This document shows positions 38,567 through 51,660 of a DNA stretch of 64,000 nt, piece by piece; positions within the stretch are counted from its first letter, which is position 1, and each line of letters starts with the position of its first letter. Position numbers and translations under genes: made by a program. The stretch is from Promerops cafer (taxonomy: Eukaryota > Chordata > Aves > Passeriformes > Nectariniidae), in assembly GCA_013398275.1 (NCBI GenBank), contig VZSE01013530.1:2604001-2668000 (forward strand), given 5' to 3'. The notes beneath the pieces were generated by a model that was given only the letters and a program-made list of their open reading frames with translations, searched no databases and had not been told where the DNA came from.

Positions 38567-40195
38567 ATTATTAATATAATCCAAATAATCTAATCATATT
38601 GATATTAGAATACTGTGAGCCTATGTCTTGGAAAACAAATGCTTACTTGTGCAAGGATGGTTCATGTTAATTCTAATTGCATTATATTAAATATTTATAT
38701 ATATAATAGTTTACAACCTTTGAAGTCCTTAACACTCCACCTATTTTTGAATGCTAATTGGCACTACTAATTTACAGGCAGAGAGAGCAAGACAAGTGAG
38801 CAGCATACATTTTCCACATTGAGCCACAACCTGGGAATGGAAAGCTGCAGCCCCAGGCTGTGCTCCAGGCTGGGTTTTTCCCCAGGCTCTGTGCTGCCAG
38901 CCCAGCATTGTGTGGGCTGGAAACAGCCCCAGGAGCTTCAAGAACCTGGCAGTGACATGGTGGAGACAAGCAAAGAGAGATACAGTGGACAACACCCTGG
39001 GAATAGAATAAGAAAATTCTTCTGTGGGGGCAGGAAAGCACAAATACATGCAGAAAAATCCCTCAGGGCTCTTTTTAGTGCCTGCATCCTCCATCTCTCT
39101 AAAGGAAAGCTCCAGGCAGGGCCACAGGCTCTACTTCAAACTCTTGTGGAGGTGAAGAGCCACATGCACAGCACAGCCAATATCAGACCTTCACATCTCC
39201 AACATGTCACGGGAAAAATCAGTCAGACACAGGCGCCCAGTGCTGTCACCTGCAACCCATCAGGTGTAAGTCCTCTGTTAAGCTGAAAATATCTATAAAG
39301 TTGAAATATTTATTGGAGGAGAAGAGAGAGACAGTGCAATCCCACAACCTTGTTTCTGTAAGCACATGGCAAGAACTGCTCACGTTATCAGGTTACTAAA
39401 ATGTTGCCTCAGCGCAGGATGCCTTCATCATGCCTCAAATAATTGCACATTTGATCTGCTCTAGAGAAGCAAAATTTATGGAGGTATTTAACACTGCTGA
39501 CATCTGTCTTATTATATTATGTGGTGTTTTTTAATAAATCAGGTTCCCCACTCCAAGACTCAAGCCTTAACATGAGAAACAAAGAGCTGAGGAAAGACAC
39601 CCACATGGACTCCAGCTGAGCACTTACCAAACCCACAGGGTCCTGGGCAACAATAGCCAGAGCTATCAGCAACCTACCCATTGTCATAAACAATGTTTTG
39701 ACAAAAATTAATACAGAGAGGGATTTGTCAAGTTAGTTTTCCTTCATGGGTCAGAATCAAGGGTGATTTATAATATGCGTCTTGAATGAATTAGGGAAAG
39801 ACACAAGATTTGGCTGGTGAGCTTGTTAAAAGTATGCACTGAAAAGAACCAGAATATTCTATAGCAGAGTTTCAGCTGATGGAGTTACACTGGCTTATAT
39901 GTCCTGAAGATCTCATACGTGGTTTATCCTGTTCAAGACATTCCCCAAACAATGAGCAATACCCTGTCAATCCCATCAGCCCCACATCCAGCAGATTCCA
40001 CCATGAAATTTAGGGAGGGGAAATTGCTATTTCTGCTTCTCCTTTTTTTTGCTTGGTTGGCTTCTGTCAGCTTTCAAGCAAGCTGGATGAATCATGGTGA
40101 CATCAGAGAGGTGAATATTGATATCTAAACAAGAAATTGGTTCTATTGCATCTCTTTTTTGAGTCCTGGTAAGGAGCAGTACCGAGTGATCTTTG
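38567..40195. other. Intergenic DNA, no gene seen
   Basis: AT-rich sequence with a TATATA-type low-complexity stretch near 38690-38710. No exon or repeat family is recognised. Confidence 0.5.
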
Positions 40196-40651
40196 CATGT
40201 CCAGAGAAGGGCAGCAGAGCTGGGGCAGGGTCTGGAGCACAAGTGTGGTGAGGAGCAGCTGAGGGAGATGAGGGGGCTCAGCCTGGAGAAAAGGGTGACT
40301 CAGGAAGGACCTTCTTGCTCTCTACAACTCCCTGACAGGAAGCTGTAGCCAGCAGGTACTGGCTCTACTCCCACGTAACAAGTGACAGAACAAGAATAAA
40401 CAGCCACAAGTTGTGCCAGGGGAGGTTTAGGTTGGATACAAGGGAAAATTTCTTCACCAAAATGGTTATCGAGCCCTGGCACAGGGTGCCCAGGGAAATG
40501 GTGGAGTCACCATCCCTGAAGGGATTTATAAGATGTGCAGATGCATCACTTGGAGACACCCCTTGGCTTTGACAGTTCTGGGGAAATGGTTGGACTCGAT
40601 GATCTTAGAGGGTTTTTCCAACCTAAATGATTTTATAGTTCCATGATTCTA
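40196..40651 (+). mobile_element. CR1 LINE fragment, 3' end (plus strand)
   Basis: Landmarks in order: 'tgtccagagaagggcagcag', 'ctggagcacaagtgtggtga', 'gctcagcctggagaaaaggg', 'tctctacaactccctgacag', 'acaagttgtgccaggggagg', 'ttggatacaagggaaaattt', 'ggttggactcgatgatctta', and a degenerate tail 'gattttatagttccatgatt'. It is about 455 bp, 5'-truncated, and nearly co-linear with the copy at 9.4 kb. No intact reverse transcriptase frame remains. Confidence 0.95.
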
Positions 40652-43600
40652 ACAATTCAAAGCAACAGCTGGGCCTGTCAGGAGGCTAGGAGAGCACCTG
40701 AGGATCCTTTTGAAGCACAAACACACTAAAACATGTGCCTGCCCTGTCCTACCCTGTGTGGACTTGAGGGGTTGGGCTCCCTGGGTTGGTGCAGGGGTGG
40801 GATCTCCCCACCATGGTCTGGGCATGCAGGAGCAGACACTGCTGCTGCCTCAGTCATTAGGATTATTGTAATTTGCATCACAGTTGTCATTTTGCTTCTT
40901 TCCACTCCAATTTTTCTCCATAAGTGTAAATCCATCTGCCTTGCCCTGAAATTTGTCTCCTAGCAGCAAAGAACAGAAGCTAAAGAATGCTAAAGGGCAA
41001 CTTGTTTTATCATGCTCTAGCTCTAGATGGATTTGTGCAGACAGAAGCACAAATTACAGCTTAAAACAGTGGTGGTTGGCATCGAGGAAGAAATTACTGC
41101 ACTTTTTTGTCCATCTATTCTCATCAGCCAGATTCTCTGCAACTCCAAGTGTTACATCCAACCAAATAACACATGAGGCCAGGGATGAAGTACAGGGCTC
41201 TAATGGAAATCCCTGGTGCATGTTATATTCAGTGGACAGAGGTCAGCCCAGAGGGGATGAAAGTTAATATAACAGGCTTTAAAAGGGACATAGGTGTGCT
41301 ACACCTGTGAATGGCTGCTGCTTCTGCATCCAGAGTTTACTAAACAAACAAAAGAGAAAATTCTGAAAAACACCCTGAAACTTCAAACACCCTTGAACCT
41401 AATCATGGGGTTGAATGGAAGGGTAAGGAGATGGTCCCTTGGCTTGAACTGGAGCATTTTAAGAGCTTGTTTTAAGAAAAACAAGGCCACCCTGTCCTAC
41501 ACATACAAGTCAAATTAATAATAACATTCTTATCTGATATAACCCTCCTGACCAACTAGTGTAACCATGGATATGAGATCAGGCCAGTGTCGTGGGAAAG
41601 GCAAACCTGTCCTGGATTTTTCCTCCCTGCATCCAGCTTTACCCAACAGCTTATTTGGAGCAATTTACATGTTAAGAAATTAAAACGTTGGGTACAACGT
41701 GGGTTTGTTTGGGTACAAACACATCTAAAGGCTGCGTGGGCTACTTCTCATACTTAGAAACTTTATTTGCTCTTCAAGAGCATTAAAGAATTCCATTTTC
41801 ACTTCCAGACAGCATTTCCCAGGCGACTTTCTTCCGCTGCCCCGCTCCGGTGAGGAACATCAAGAACCGCTGCAGACCTTTGAAGAACTGGCCAATAATT
41901 TCAACATCTCCTTGGCAAAAACAGACCCTGCAAGGCGGCCGTCCCACCTGACAGCTCCGGAGGGTGGGCTGTGCAGGGAGCAGGGGCACAGCTGCATTCA
42001 CAGCACAACAGCCTTTCCCAAGCCAGGCACTAAATGCAATTAGAGAGAACAGAAAATCGCTGGTATAAGATATCAAAACAAAACACGTTCAAAGTCTGGG
42101 AGCCGAGTGTGGGGCAAGGCTGGGATTGTTTGGAGCTGGCCTCCTTTCTGCTGGCACCCACTGCTTGCAGACACAGAGAGCAGTGCAGCTTAAAAGCTTT
42201 TTTTGTTGTTCTCTGTATCCGTGGGGAGTTTCAGTTTTGGAGTTTAACCTTCAAAAGGTTAAAACCAAGGTATTCTTACTGCTAAAATGTGGCTCCTTTG
42301 TCATCAAAGTGACATATCTGTGGGAAGTTTACTGTGCCAAGGGGAAGAGACACTGCCTGGCACAGCCAAAGTCACTGCTGGGGGAAAGAAAAACCCATTC
42401 AGACACCTGGAAGGGAAACATGCCTAATCTAGCAGATATCACCAGCAAACATATGCAAAGTACCAGAGATACAAATGCTAATGAAGAATTTATGAAGGTA
42501 AAGATGTTCATTAGAGAGACATCCGTCTCAAGAAACTCTGACAGTAGCACAAGGACAAATCATTCATCTTGGCCTCTGGCAGCAGTTGCCTGCTACCAGC
42601 CAGCTGGTCGGGACATCAGACCAAGGGCTCGTACATCAGGGAAGGAGGAAAACTGGAGTGTTTGTGCACTCCCAAAGAGGAGGCGACTTTGGCAGCAGCA
42701 TGTGGCTGCAAAAACCTTGAATCTTTGCTCATCAAAGGCCAGTGCTGGCTGGAGTCAATCACCAGCCACTGGCTGCTGGTGCCCCAAGGGCCCGTTTACC
42801 CAAGAACATGGAAAGTTCCTTTCCAGCCTCCAGTGCAAGAGTTTTCCCATTGACTTCCACCTGGGCAGAGGCTGGGTGGTTGCAGAAGAAGACACAGAGT
42901 GTATGACCCATACAAAGCTCAGCAATGACTTGGAGCTATGGAGTGGGCACAGCAAAATGCTTTAAAAGAAGAAGAAACAAAATCACAGCCCTAGGGAAAT
43001 ATGGGAATCAGAGCTACTGCTGGAATGACAACTCATAGAAAATACTTCTTTCTCTGAGAGCAAGTCACTTGGGACACGAAGTGCCAAAGCCCACAGCTAA
43101 CCTGAAGCCCCAGAAAGGATCTGCTGGATCTGATTTAAGGCATGAGGACTGTGACTGAAGAAGCAACACAGAAATGTTGGAAGGGGAGGATGGAGATCCT
43201 TTTCTCTGTCTTGGTTCTGCGCGTCTGCCACACTGCTCCGTGAACAGCCTGGAGAGGGGAGGTGTGTGCAGTTCAGCCTCCCTGAGGTGCTGAGAGCAGT
43301 CCCATGGTGTAGCTGTTCCCATGTCCCTGGACTTACAGCTCCAATAACCCAGCCCTCCAGCCCTGCAGAAGCCACACTCTGGCAGATGCCACAGCTCTGT
43401 GTGGTTTCTGAGAGCGCCAGGGGAGGGCACATCCAGCAGTGCCCCACTTGTACCTGAAATGGATTGTTTCCTTTTGAATCCCTGCAGGGGACCAGTCTCT
43501 ATCACGAGTTTCATCTTTGCAGTCATGAGTTATCCAAATCTGTTAAAAAAATAAGAGAATATTTGATCCTCCGAAGGGCAAATTTCCCAATTCACCATAT

Positions 43601-46600
43601 GAAATAAGCTGTAAAGCAGCAATTCCTTTGATTTCTCATTTCCTTTTATTTTTTCCATTGATCTCATCACATTCTCTCATTGTCTCATCTTATAGAGCAA
43701 GGCAAGAGGACAGCTAATCTGTTTTCCCTCTGCTCTTCTTAATGTCTTCTGATTGAAATTCATGTTAACTCTTAGGCACCCTGATCTCTGAGAGTGTCCC
43801 TAAAGCCACATCCACATCTAGAAAATTCTGCTGCTTTGAGACTTCTCTTCCAAGCTACTGAGCTCTGGGGAGCTCTCAGGAATGGGACAGATATTTGTAT
43901 AATCCTTAGGAGGCATCAAAAGAAATGCTGGCTGCTGAGTTTCTCCAAAATTTTCCTTGGGACAGAGGGTTATCTGACACAAGGGATGAGAAGGACAGAG
44001 GGGGACTTCACACCCATCTTCTCCTTCCAAAGATGAGCTCCTAGCACAAAGCCAGCCCCATCCACAAAGGGAACAACCTTGGGTGCTGATCCTCTCCTGC
44101 AGCACTAGGGTTCCAGAGCGCCAGTTCTGCCTCCAAATCACTTTAGCAACAGCTGCCTCCCTTTTCAGAAACAGCCAACTTCCAGGAGAGGCTGCCAAAG
44201 GCCTTTGGAAGGAATCACAAGCCAGACATATTTTTGTCCTTGAGAGTGAAAACGGCAAAGCCCTGAATTTGGGGAAGACACATAAGGCAGCCTACAAAGA
44301 GCAGGGGCTGCACCACCAGTTTTCCAGTCCCCTGTCCCAGCCCCATGCCATCACTGTCTTTGGCATTTATAGACTTTATCAGCCCTGTCTTGCTATCTAG
44401 CTGATTTCTCATTTAATTTCCACAACAAAAAAAACACTGTTTCTTCACCACATCAGTTCTGCAATGTGCCATCTTCGTGTGATTCTTTTTGGCTTGTTAA
44501 TAAAAACCCCAGAAAGTTCACTTCTACCTACTCAGGGGTATGACAGTGCAGCAAAGCACAGCATGAACTTTCTGTGCTTTAGCTGTTCTTGATGCAGGCA
44601 CCATCAGCATGGCCGAGCAGGGAGGGGTGAACAGGGTGTAATGAGGAGGGGGATGCTGCACAGTGGTCCCTGCTCTTCCCTTGCTGGTCTCTCCCTGTGA
44701 TGATGTGCAAGCCTGGCCAAACCACCCTGCTCCTAGGAGTGATGAACTCCAGAATATTTGCTGGCAAAGTGGGTTTGTGAAGTGCTTGGCCCAGCTCTTT
44801 TGCAGCCCACCCAGACCACACATGAAGAAGAGATGGGTGGCAAGGCATGCTCACAGTTGAGCATGAAACCAGGTGGAAAATTTGAGAAAAGTGGGCAAAT
44901 CCAGCCTGAGAGGGGGTTCAGAGCAATGAGGCTCCCCACCAAGTCCCTACTGGTTATACCACTGCCAGGAGAAGTGCACAGCTTGGCTGTAGCAGTAGGA
45001 TGTCTCTTGGTTTGCTTGCAGAAATGCTGGTTTATTTGCAGAATGAACTGATTTTCTTAGGAACACTATGCATAACAACTACCTCCCTCTTCCCACTTCC
45101 CAAGTGCTATGGTAATTAAGCTTTTATCTGAGTAGATAAAATAATTAACATATTTATTACTCAAAAGAAAAAGATCTTTTTTTGATTGATTGCAGCCTAC
45201 TAATGTTCCATCAAATATTCAAAGTCTGTATTGTTAAGCCATTAATTTTATTTATTTTTAAAGACACTACATATGTTTCCTATCCCAAGGGGAGGAAAAA
45301 AATCAGCATATGAAAAATTCCCATCATTACTAACACACAGCTCAGCAGAAAATGAACAGAGATAGGGAGCACCCTTCCTGTCTGCAGGAGAGTGGGTTTC
45401 ATCAAGCTTGCAAGGGATTTTTGCACATTACAGAAAGCACTGAGGGGGTGGGAGAAGCCCTGCAGAGCCTTATGGGCACCTACAGATGTCGTGGCTTTGT
45501 GCCCAAGCCAGTCTCAGTGTGTTGCAGTGCTTGGTCCTGCACTCCCATCCTCTCATGCGCCCCTCTCCAGTGGCACCCTGGGCACTCCTGCACATCACCA
45601 TGTGAGATGCTGTGACATGATTTCCCTCCCTAATGACTGTATTATGATCATTTTTATCTACTGGCTTTAATTCTTGGTGCTGGGCAGTTTTGTTGCTGTG
45701 GTTACTCTGTGGGCAAATGTAAACAGTCACCAGGAACAAGCACAAAAACAAACCTCCCAAAGGCTGCCAAGAAGATCTTCCATTGAGTGCTGTATCCACA
45801 CACCCACAGACTTTGGGGTGTTCGGTTTTTTGGAAAGACGAAGTCACAAGTCTAGAAAAAAAGATGCCAGAAGCCACCAGAGAGAACAAGCACAGAAGAC
45901 ATCAAGGCAATCATCGTGTCTTCCTGCAGGGGCAGTCAGCCCTTCCCAGTCACATCCTCGTGTGTGGGATCCCCAGGGCAGCTCCATGCCTGGATGCCAC
46001 CCCCTGGGTTATGAAGCAGGACTTGAGGTGCAGCAGAAAGGTGGACCTGACACCCTGCATGGCTCTGCCTCTGCAATTTCATATGTATCAATCATTTTAT
46101 GTCTTCATCTTTTTGCTTCAGAAGCCCTCCTAAAAGGCAACAGAAAAGACCCTCACTGCAGGGCTTTGCAAAAGGCCTTGAAGAGCTGCAAGTATGTCCC
46201 TACCACCAGATCTGCTGTCACTACTGCAGTGGCCATCACCCTCAGGCACTACAGCTCCCACCCAGAGTGCCAGCAGGGCACACAGGCTCTGCTCCTGCCG
46301 CTGTAGCTCATGGTAAATGGCCCCACACACACCAAGCATTGCTGCCCTCTCCCCCACAATCTCAGTTTCCTTATATTAAGGCCCATCCATTGCAACGTGG
46401 ACACTTCAGCAGGGTCCTGCTCACCAGCTCTCCTAAGGGACTCTCATCCCATGGATCCAGTGCTGGAAGCAGATGTGCTGAAGCACATTCCTGCCATTCC
46501 CAGAAATTTTGAAATTATGCCCAGTTCTAATGAGCTGCCAAAAGGAGAAGTGTCAGGAATGGATTTTCTCATGCCTGAACATTTGTGGATCTTGCTGTCA

Positions 46601-49600
46601 CAGCTCCCTACCTGAGCAAGGGCTCACCTGGGACTGGATTAGAAACTTTTCAGGTGCTGATCTCATTTGGTCTTATTGTCTTGCAAAAATAAAACACCTT
46701 GTGGTTCAGTTTCCCACATTTCCTGTGCTTTTGAATATGGATGCCTTGGCAGCCATTCCTTTTGAGGGAAGTGGTGTTAATAGCACAGAGAGAGGCTGCC
46801 TGTAATTCATTACATACAGTGACACTATTCTGCTCCTAAAGCCTTTCATTGGAAAAGCTGGAACCCACAGATGACCCAAAACTACCCCCGCACAGGGATG
46901 TGATCAGTAAATCAGGATGGCACGATGTGTTTCCAATCCTGGGGCAAAAAGAAGGGTTTTCCATCCAATTGCTGGTGTGTTATCCAGTGCTGTGGTGTTC
47001 TAACTGGACACCTGGGCACTAACACCATGTCCTCACCACAGTTCTCTCAGTCTGACTCAGGAATTAAAAGAACAATTGGGAAAGGGAGAACACAGAAACA
47101 AGGACAGGGCTCATGCCATCCCCGTCCTTGTCCCAGCCATCTCTCATCCCATGCAACACCACGGAGACTTCTCGAGGTTTTGGCCAGCACTATCAGGAAT
47201 GTGAGTCAGCCAGATCAAACAAATTGCCTTTCTTACCTTTACATTATTCCCTCTACACTACAGCAAGCATCAGGGTGGATGGTAAAGAAAGCCACCCAAC
47301 TCCTTGTGTGATTAAGCACAAAATAAATACCTACAGCCATTCACAGCTGAAATGCCTATTAACAAAATTGTGTAAAGTGTAAGCTGTGCTTGCACATAAA
47401 AACCAATGGTAAGTTGTAACATGCAAGGAAATGAGTCAGTAGGAAATTAAACACAACTTACTATTTTCTCAATGTAAAAAGTCACAGTTGGGATTAATCC
47501 CTTTGTGCATATCTGGAGGTGACTCTCAAATCACCTGCACAAAGAGCCAGTTCTCCCTTTGGCCATTTTATCGCAGCCCTTTTTAATGATTTATGACAAA
47601 GAGCTTCAAAGAGCTCCAAACCATGACAACAGTCCCAGATCAGACCTCCTTGTTCTCATCTCAGCAAAAAGTCCTCCTCGGTGAATAATTTAGGTTTAGG
47701 AAGAGAGCTGCCTTAAAACTATTCCCAAGGGAAGAAGCAGTGTCTAGAATTTAATCTCATTATGGAAATAAAAAGAAAATATCAAAAGAACACAGTGACT
47801 GCAACAACAATACAAGCCTTATTTTGCAGAATTCATCCGTTGTGAAACTCCACAGAAGGGAACACAGCTGTTTTCCCTGAAATATGTTTCATATTCTCAG
47901 AGGCCAAAGATGAAATCCAAAGCCTTGCCTTTCAACTTATGATAGATAAATACATGCAAGGATGACAAAACTACTGTTCAGGGCTATTGAGGAAAGAAAA
48001 AGGTCATTTAGAGCTAGAGGTGAAAACATGGGCTTGACCACAGGCTGAAACACATCCTCCACTAAGTTCAGCACAGCGGGAGCAGGCTTGCGACAGCCTC
48101 TCAAAATCTGAGGCAATTCACCCCTGACTTCAAGCTTGGAATCAAGTTTTATATTTCCTCTGTTGCAAGGGCTGAGGGCCCATACAGAATGGTTACAACA
48201 CCAAAAAGGCATAAAAAAGTAAGTGCAGCACCCAGGAAAAAAAATGCATACAACATGCATCACATCTGTACACCTCCACCTTAATGCTGAAATTTCTAGT
48301 GAGCATTTGAGTCTAATTCCTCCTCCAAATTCCTGACATGATATGCAGGGATTTTGTCACTTCACTTCTAATGTTTAATCTTCTCCTTGACGAGCTGATA
48401 GGGATATTCTTAGACATTAAACTCAGTTTGCCTCAACAGCAATAAGTATCTTCAGTTTCATGGGCATTTTGCAAAGATTTCTCACCATGACGTGCACCTT
48501 CATCTTCCCTCTATGAAACACTATGATATTTGGAAGGACAGTTAATCCAAATCATAGATTGCCCTGTGCTTGAAATAGCCAGCACATCCAAAGCCAGCTG
48601 AATACTGAAATATTTCTAGTAGTGGGGATGACTGTAATAGTGTATATCCTGGTCCCTGGGATGCAGATGAACACCTAAAGGACACTGTGTGTGCTGGCTT
48701 AGGAAGTTGTGTACCCTCACAGCAGGAGGAAAAGCCTCACCTGAGGTTAGGTCAGGCCATGGACCCCACCCAGTCTTGTTTGAGCACAAAGACACAAATG
48801 TCCTTGCCCTAGCAGATTTAACAGCTCTTCTGGAGCCCTCCCATATTGCCACCACAACTATTTATTTTGGAAGTGACCTGCCCCATTCCAGTAGCTCCCC
48901 CTTCAAAGGGCAAGATGCATTTGGGGGTTGTCCTTGTGTCTACAAGCACAAATATTTTGCTCCAGCTCAGCTACACATTGTGCTCAACAACGTATGATTT
49001 CAGCTTCCAGGTGGACAAAAATGGTGAGGATTTTGCTTCAAATGGTAGTCCCTTTGCTAAAACTCTTCTTTCTTATTTAGGAGGAGACAAATGCTCATCC
49101 ATGCCTTCCATGTCGCAAATCACCCTCCCAGGGTAGCAAATCACCTCTGGTCCCTCTGGGTCTCACCCTCAGAGGCAAAGCCAGCCTCAGCCTTGGTTTT
49201 CTAGAGAGCCTTACGCTGGGGCAGAGACCTGAAAAGATCAGAGGATGAGATGAAATGAGAGTCCTTTCAGCAGCAACAATGCTCCTCTAATTAGCCAGAC
49301 AGAGCAGGTGGCACGCTCTGTGCACAGGTACAGTGATGCTCCCCTGGGGACACATGGCTCTCTGAGCATGTCCCATCTGCAGAGCCCAGGACAACAGCAG
49401 GACCCCGGGGACTGTGTCTGCTCTGAAACACTTCTTTTGTGTGGGACAAAACCCAAGCCCTGACCAATTACTCTGCAACCAGGTTGCTTTGTGAGGTCTG
49501 AAAGGGATGCTTCAGCTGCTAGCCCTGTGCTCACCCGGCCAGCCCTCCACAGCCTGTGGAGCACTGGCTGCTCATCAAAACACATTTGTGGGACATAGCA

Positions 49601-50397
49601 GATCTGCTGGAGATACCCCAGGCACACCAGTGTATGCTGAGCAACTCAGCATATAATTGCACAAAGAAAATATATCTGAATTATCAGAGTTTCTTTTGGG
49701 GCAGGACTGTAGTGAATTCCATATATGTTTCTTTTTCCGCAAATCATTTGCTAAAACTTCTTCTATGATTATCACTTTAAGACAGAGCAGGTGTCAGAGA
49801 CAGCCGTACATGGCCACCAAAATCTGTTACACCAGGCAAGAGGCACCTTTGAGCTCTCAGAAATAATTACTGTCAAAACCAGTGCCTGGCATAAAGACAC
49901 CGAACTGCTCGGGCATGCGGTGAGAGTCACCATATGTGTACACTCACCTCAAATACATTCATTTCTACATGAAAGTTGGAACTAAAGCAGCAGTTTCCTT
50001 ACTCCATACTTAATAAACTTGGCTCTTTCAGCATGAGAAGGGTCATACAAGACTATGGGATTCACTTCTGGAAAGCATGAGAATTTCCTTTAATTTTTCT
50101 CCAGCCTGTACATGAGTTCCCTGGTTTGGGGAAAGTTCAAATTGCTGCCAGCTAAAGCTGCACCCAAATTCTTATTAGCAGAGGGGGAGGGAAAACGATT
50201 TTTCCTTACCACAACTCTCCCTGAGGCTGTTCCTGCACACAGTGCAGAGAAAGCTTCAAGGAGGGAATTACCCTAACATGCAGCAGGGAAGGATTACAGC
50301 TCTGGACATGAATGCTTTTCAGCCAATTCTCCCCTCTGTCCAATGAGCATCTTCACCATCAGCTGGTAGTATTCTGAAAAAAGCCTTTTGTACTCTT
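40652..50397. other. Intergenic DNA, no gene seen
   Basis: Nearly 10 kb in which I recognise no repeat family, exon pair or RNA gene. A modest CpG cluster is at about 41820-41965. Long-looking frames at 42126-42965 (279 codons, beginning at TTG) and 45674-46306 (210 codons) have no domain features and are overlapped by frames on the other strand. I treat them as chance. A distal regulatory role for CXCL14 is possible but not visible. Confidence 0.5.
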
Positions 50398-50475
50398 CTT
50401 GGCTTTTGGGGGTTTTCTGTTGTTTGTTTTTTGTGGGGTTTTTTGGTTTGGGTTTTTGTGTGTGTGTGTGTGTAA
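50398..50475. repeat. G/T-rich tract with (TG)n microsatellite
   Basis: A G- and T-only stretch (ggttttctgttgtttgtttt near 50411, then runs of GGGG, TTTTTT and GGG) ends in an uninterrupted TG run at 50457-50473, about 8.5 units. It is simple sequence with no coding meaning, and the minus-strand lysine/threonine-rich frame across it is an artefact. Confidence 0.9.
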
Positions 50476-50829
50476 GAAATTGGGAATTTATTTGAAAGGT
50501 TTGAACTAAGACCTTCCATACCTCAGCTGCCTGTTTTCATCCCAGGCTCTGGAACAAACTCCTCTCTTGAGTCCTGTTGGCACTTAATAACACAGCCCAC
50601 AAACCATTCTTAGCAGGGTGCAGTGAGAACCGCTGGGGCTGGTTTAGAGCTGTGCAGCAAAAATACCAAAAGCACAACAGGAGCTGTATCATACCTTCCC
50701 CCTCCACCCCATTGCACCAGCAGCAGCCTCACAACCCCGAAACAGGTCTTTCACCCCAAAAGCTCCGTGCCACGTCAGTCAGTGCCCCCAGCCTTGTCCC
50801 GATGCGCAGCCCCCGGCGCTCCCCCGTGG

Positions 50830-51247
50830 CAGGCGGGGCAGAGCGGGCAGAGCGGGCAGGACGGAGCGGGCAGGACGGAGCGGGCAGGACGGAGCGGGCA
50901 GGGCAGAGTGGGCAGAGCGGGCAGGACGGAGCGGGCAGGACGGAGCGGGCAGGGCAGGGCAGAGCGGGCAGGGCAGTGCGGGCAGGGCAGTGCGGGCAGG
51001 GCAGAGCGGGCAGAGCGGGCAGAACGCAGCGGGCAGGACGGAGCGGGCAGGGCAGAGTGGGCAGAGCAGAGCGGGCAGAGCGGGCAGGGCAGAGCGGGCA
51101 AGGCAGAGCGGACAAGGCAGGCAGGGAAGGGCAGAGCGGGCAGGGCAGAGCGGGCAGGGCAGTGCGGGCAGAGCGGGCAGAGAGGGCAGGGCAGAGCGGA
51201 CAAGGCAGGCAGGGAAGGGCAGAGCGGGCAGGGCAGAGCGGGCAGGC
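50830..51247. repeat. GC-rich minisatellite almost devoid of T
   Basis: The array is built from a 14-mer core, ggcagagcgggcag or its variant gacggagcgggcag, mixed with 9-mer (agcgggcag) and 5-mer (ggcag) forms, so steps differ by 5 bp. A 56-bp block at 51103-51158 recurs at 51191-51246 (offset 88 bp), showing higher-order duplication. Only five T residues occur on the plus strand in 418 bp (50909, 50977, 50991, 51058, 51163). Every stop codon on either strand requires a T on this strand, so all six frames stay open. The 215-341-codon frames across it (repetitive Gly-Gln-Ser/Arg-Ala-Glu) are therefore not evidence of a protein. Repeated GGG tracts every 5-10 bp give strong G-quadruplex potential on the plus strand. 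It lies 1.3-1.7 kb upstream of the CXCL14 ATG. Confidence 0.95.
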
Positions 51248-51660
51248 TGTTCCCGGCATATCGGCACGTCCCGCATTGGAGCCAGGGCCAGGAACACGGC
51301 AGCTGCCTGCGCGCAACGTGCAGCCTGTGTGTGGTAGGGCTGTACTCGCAGCCTGCCAACTCCCGGGCTGGGAACGCAGCGGGATGGCCGCTGCCAATGG
51401 GAGCCGGCAGGAACGAAGCCATGTGGGAAACTAAAAATGCAAGTGGAGCTGGGAGTGCGTGGCGAGTCCTCCCCAGGCGCTGCCTGAGCTGGCAGGGTGG
51501 CTGGTTTCGGGCGGCTCTGAGAACGGGGATGGGTGTGCGAGCGGGGAGCGCGGGCAGCAGGGCTGGGAGCGGGGCTGGGGTGAGCCGCGGACCCGCAGAG
51601 GCGTTTGGCTGCGGCGTGTTTGGAATACACTGCTGTGAAGGCGGTTAGACCCCACTCGGA
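51248..51660. promoter_or_regulatory. CpG-rich block upstream of CXCL14
   Basis: GC- and CpG-rich unique sequence follows the minisatellite directly. It contains a CCAAT box at 51394-51398 (within ctgccaatgggagccggc) and several gcgg/gcgcgg segments (gagcggggagcgcgggcagc near 51539). No TATA element or clear exon is visible. It may be the outer part of the CXCL14 CpG island, an alternative promoter, or a promoter for a divergent non-coding RNA. It is separated from the proximal promoter block by about 400 bp of AT-rich DNA. Confidence 0.5.

Noticed and set aside
42126..42965. 279-codon plus-strand frame
   Set aside because: It starts at TTG rather than ATG and has no domain, signal or repeat. 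Overlapping frames on the other strand are similarly open. Most likely chance.
45674..46306. 210-codon plus-strand frame
   Set aside because: No domain or family signature, frames open on the opposite strand, and an ordinary intergenic composition.
50577..51648. Long overlapping frames of 215-341 codons on both strands, looking like a Gly/Gln/Arg/Ser-rich repetitive protein
   Set aside because: They follow automatically from the near absence of T on the plus strand of the minisatellite. They exist in all six frames, are low complexity and have no recognised domain.
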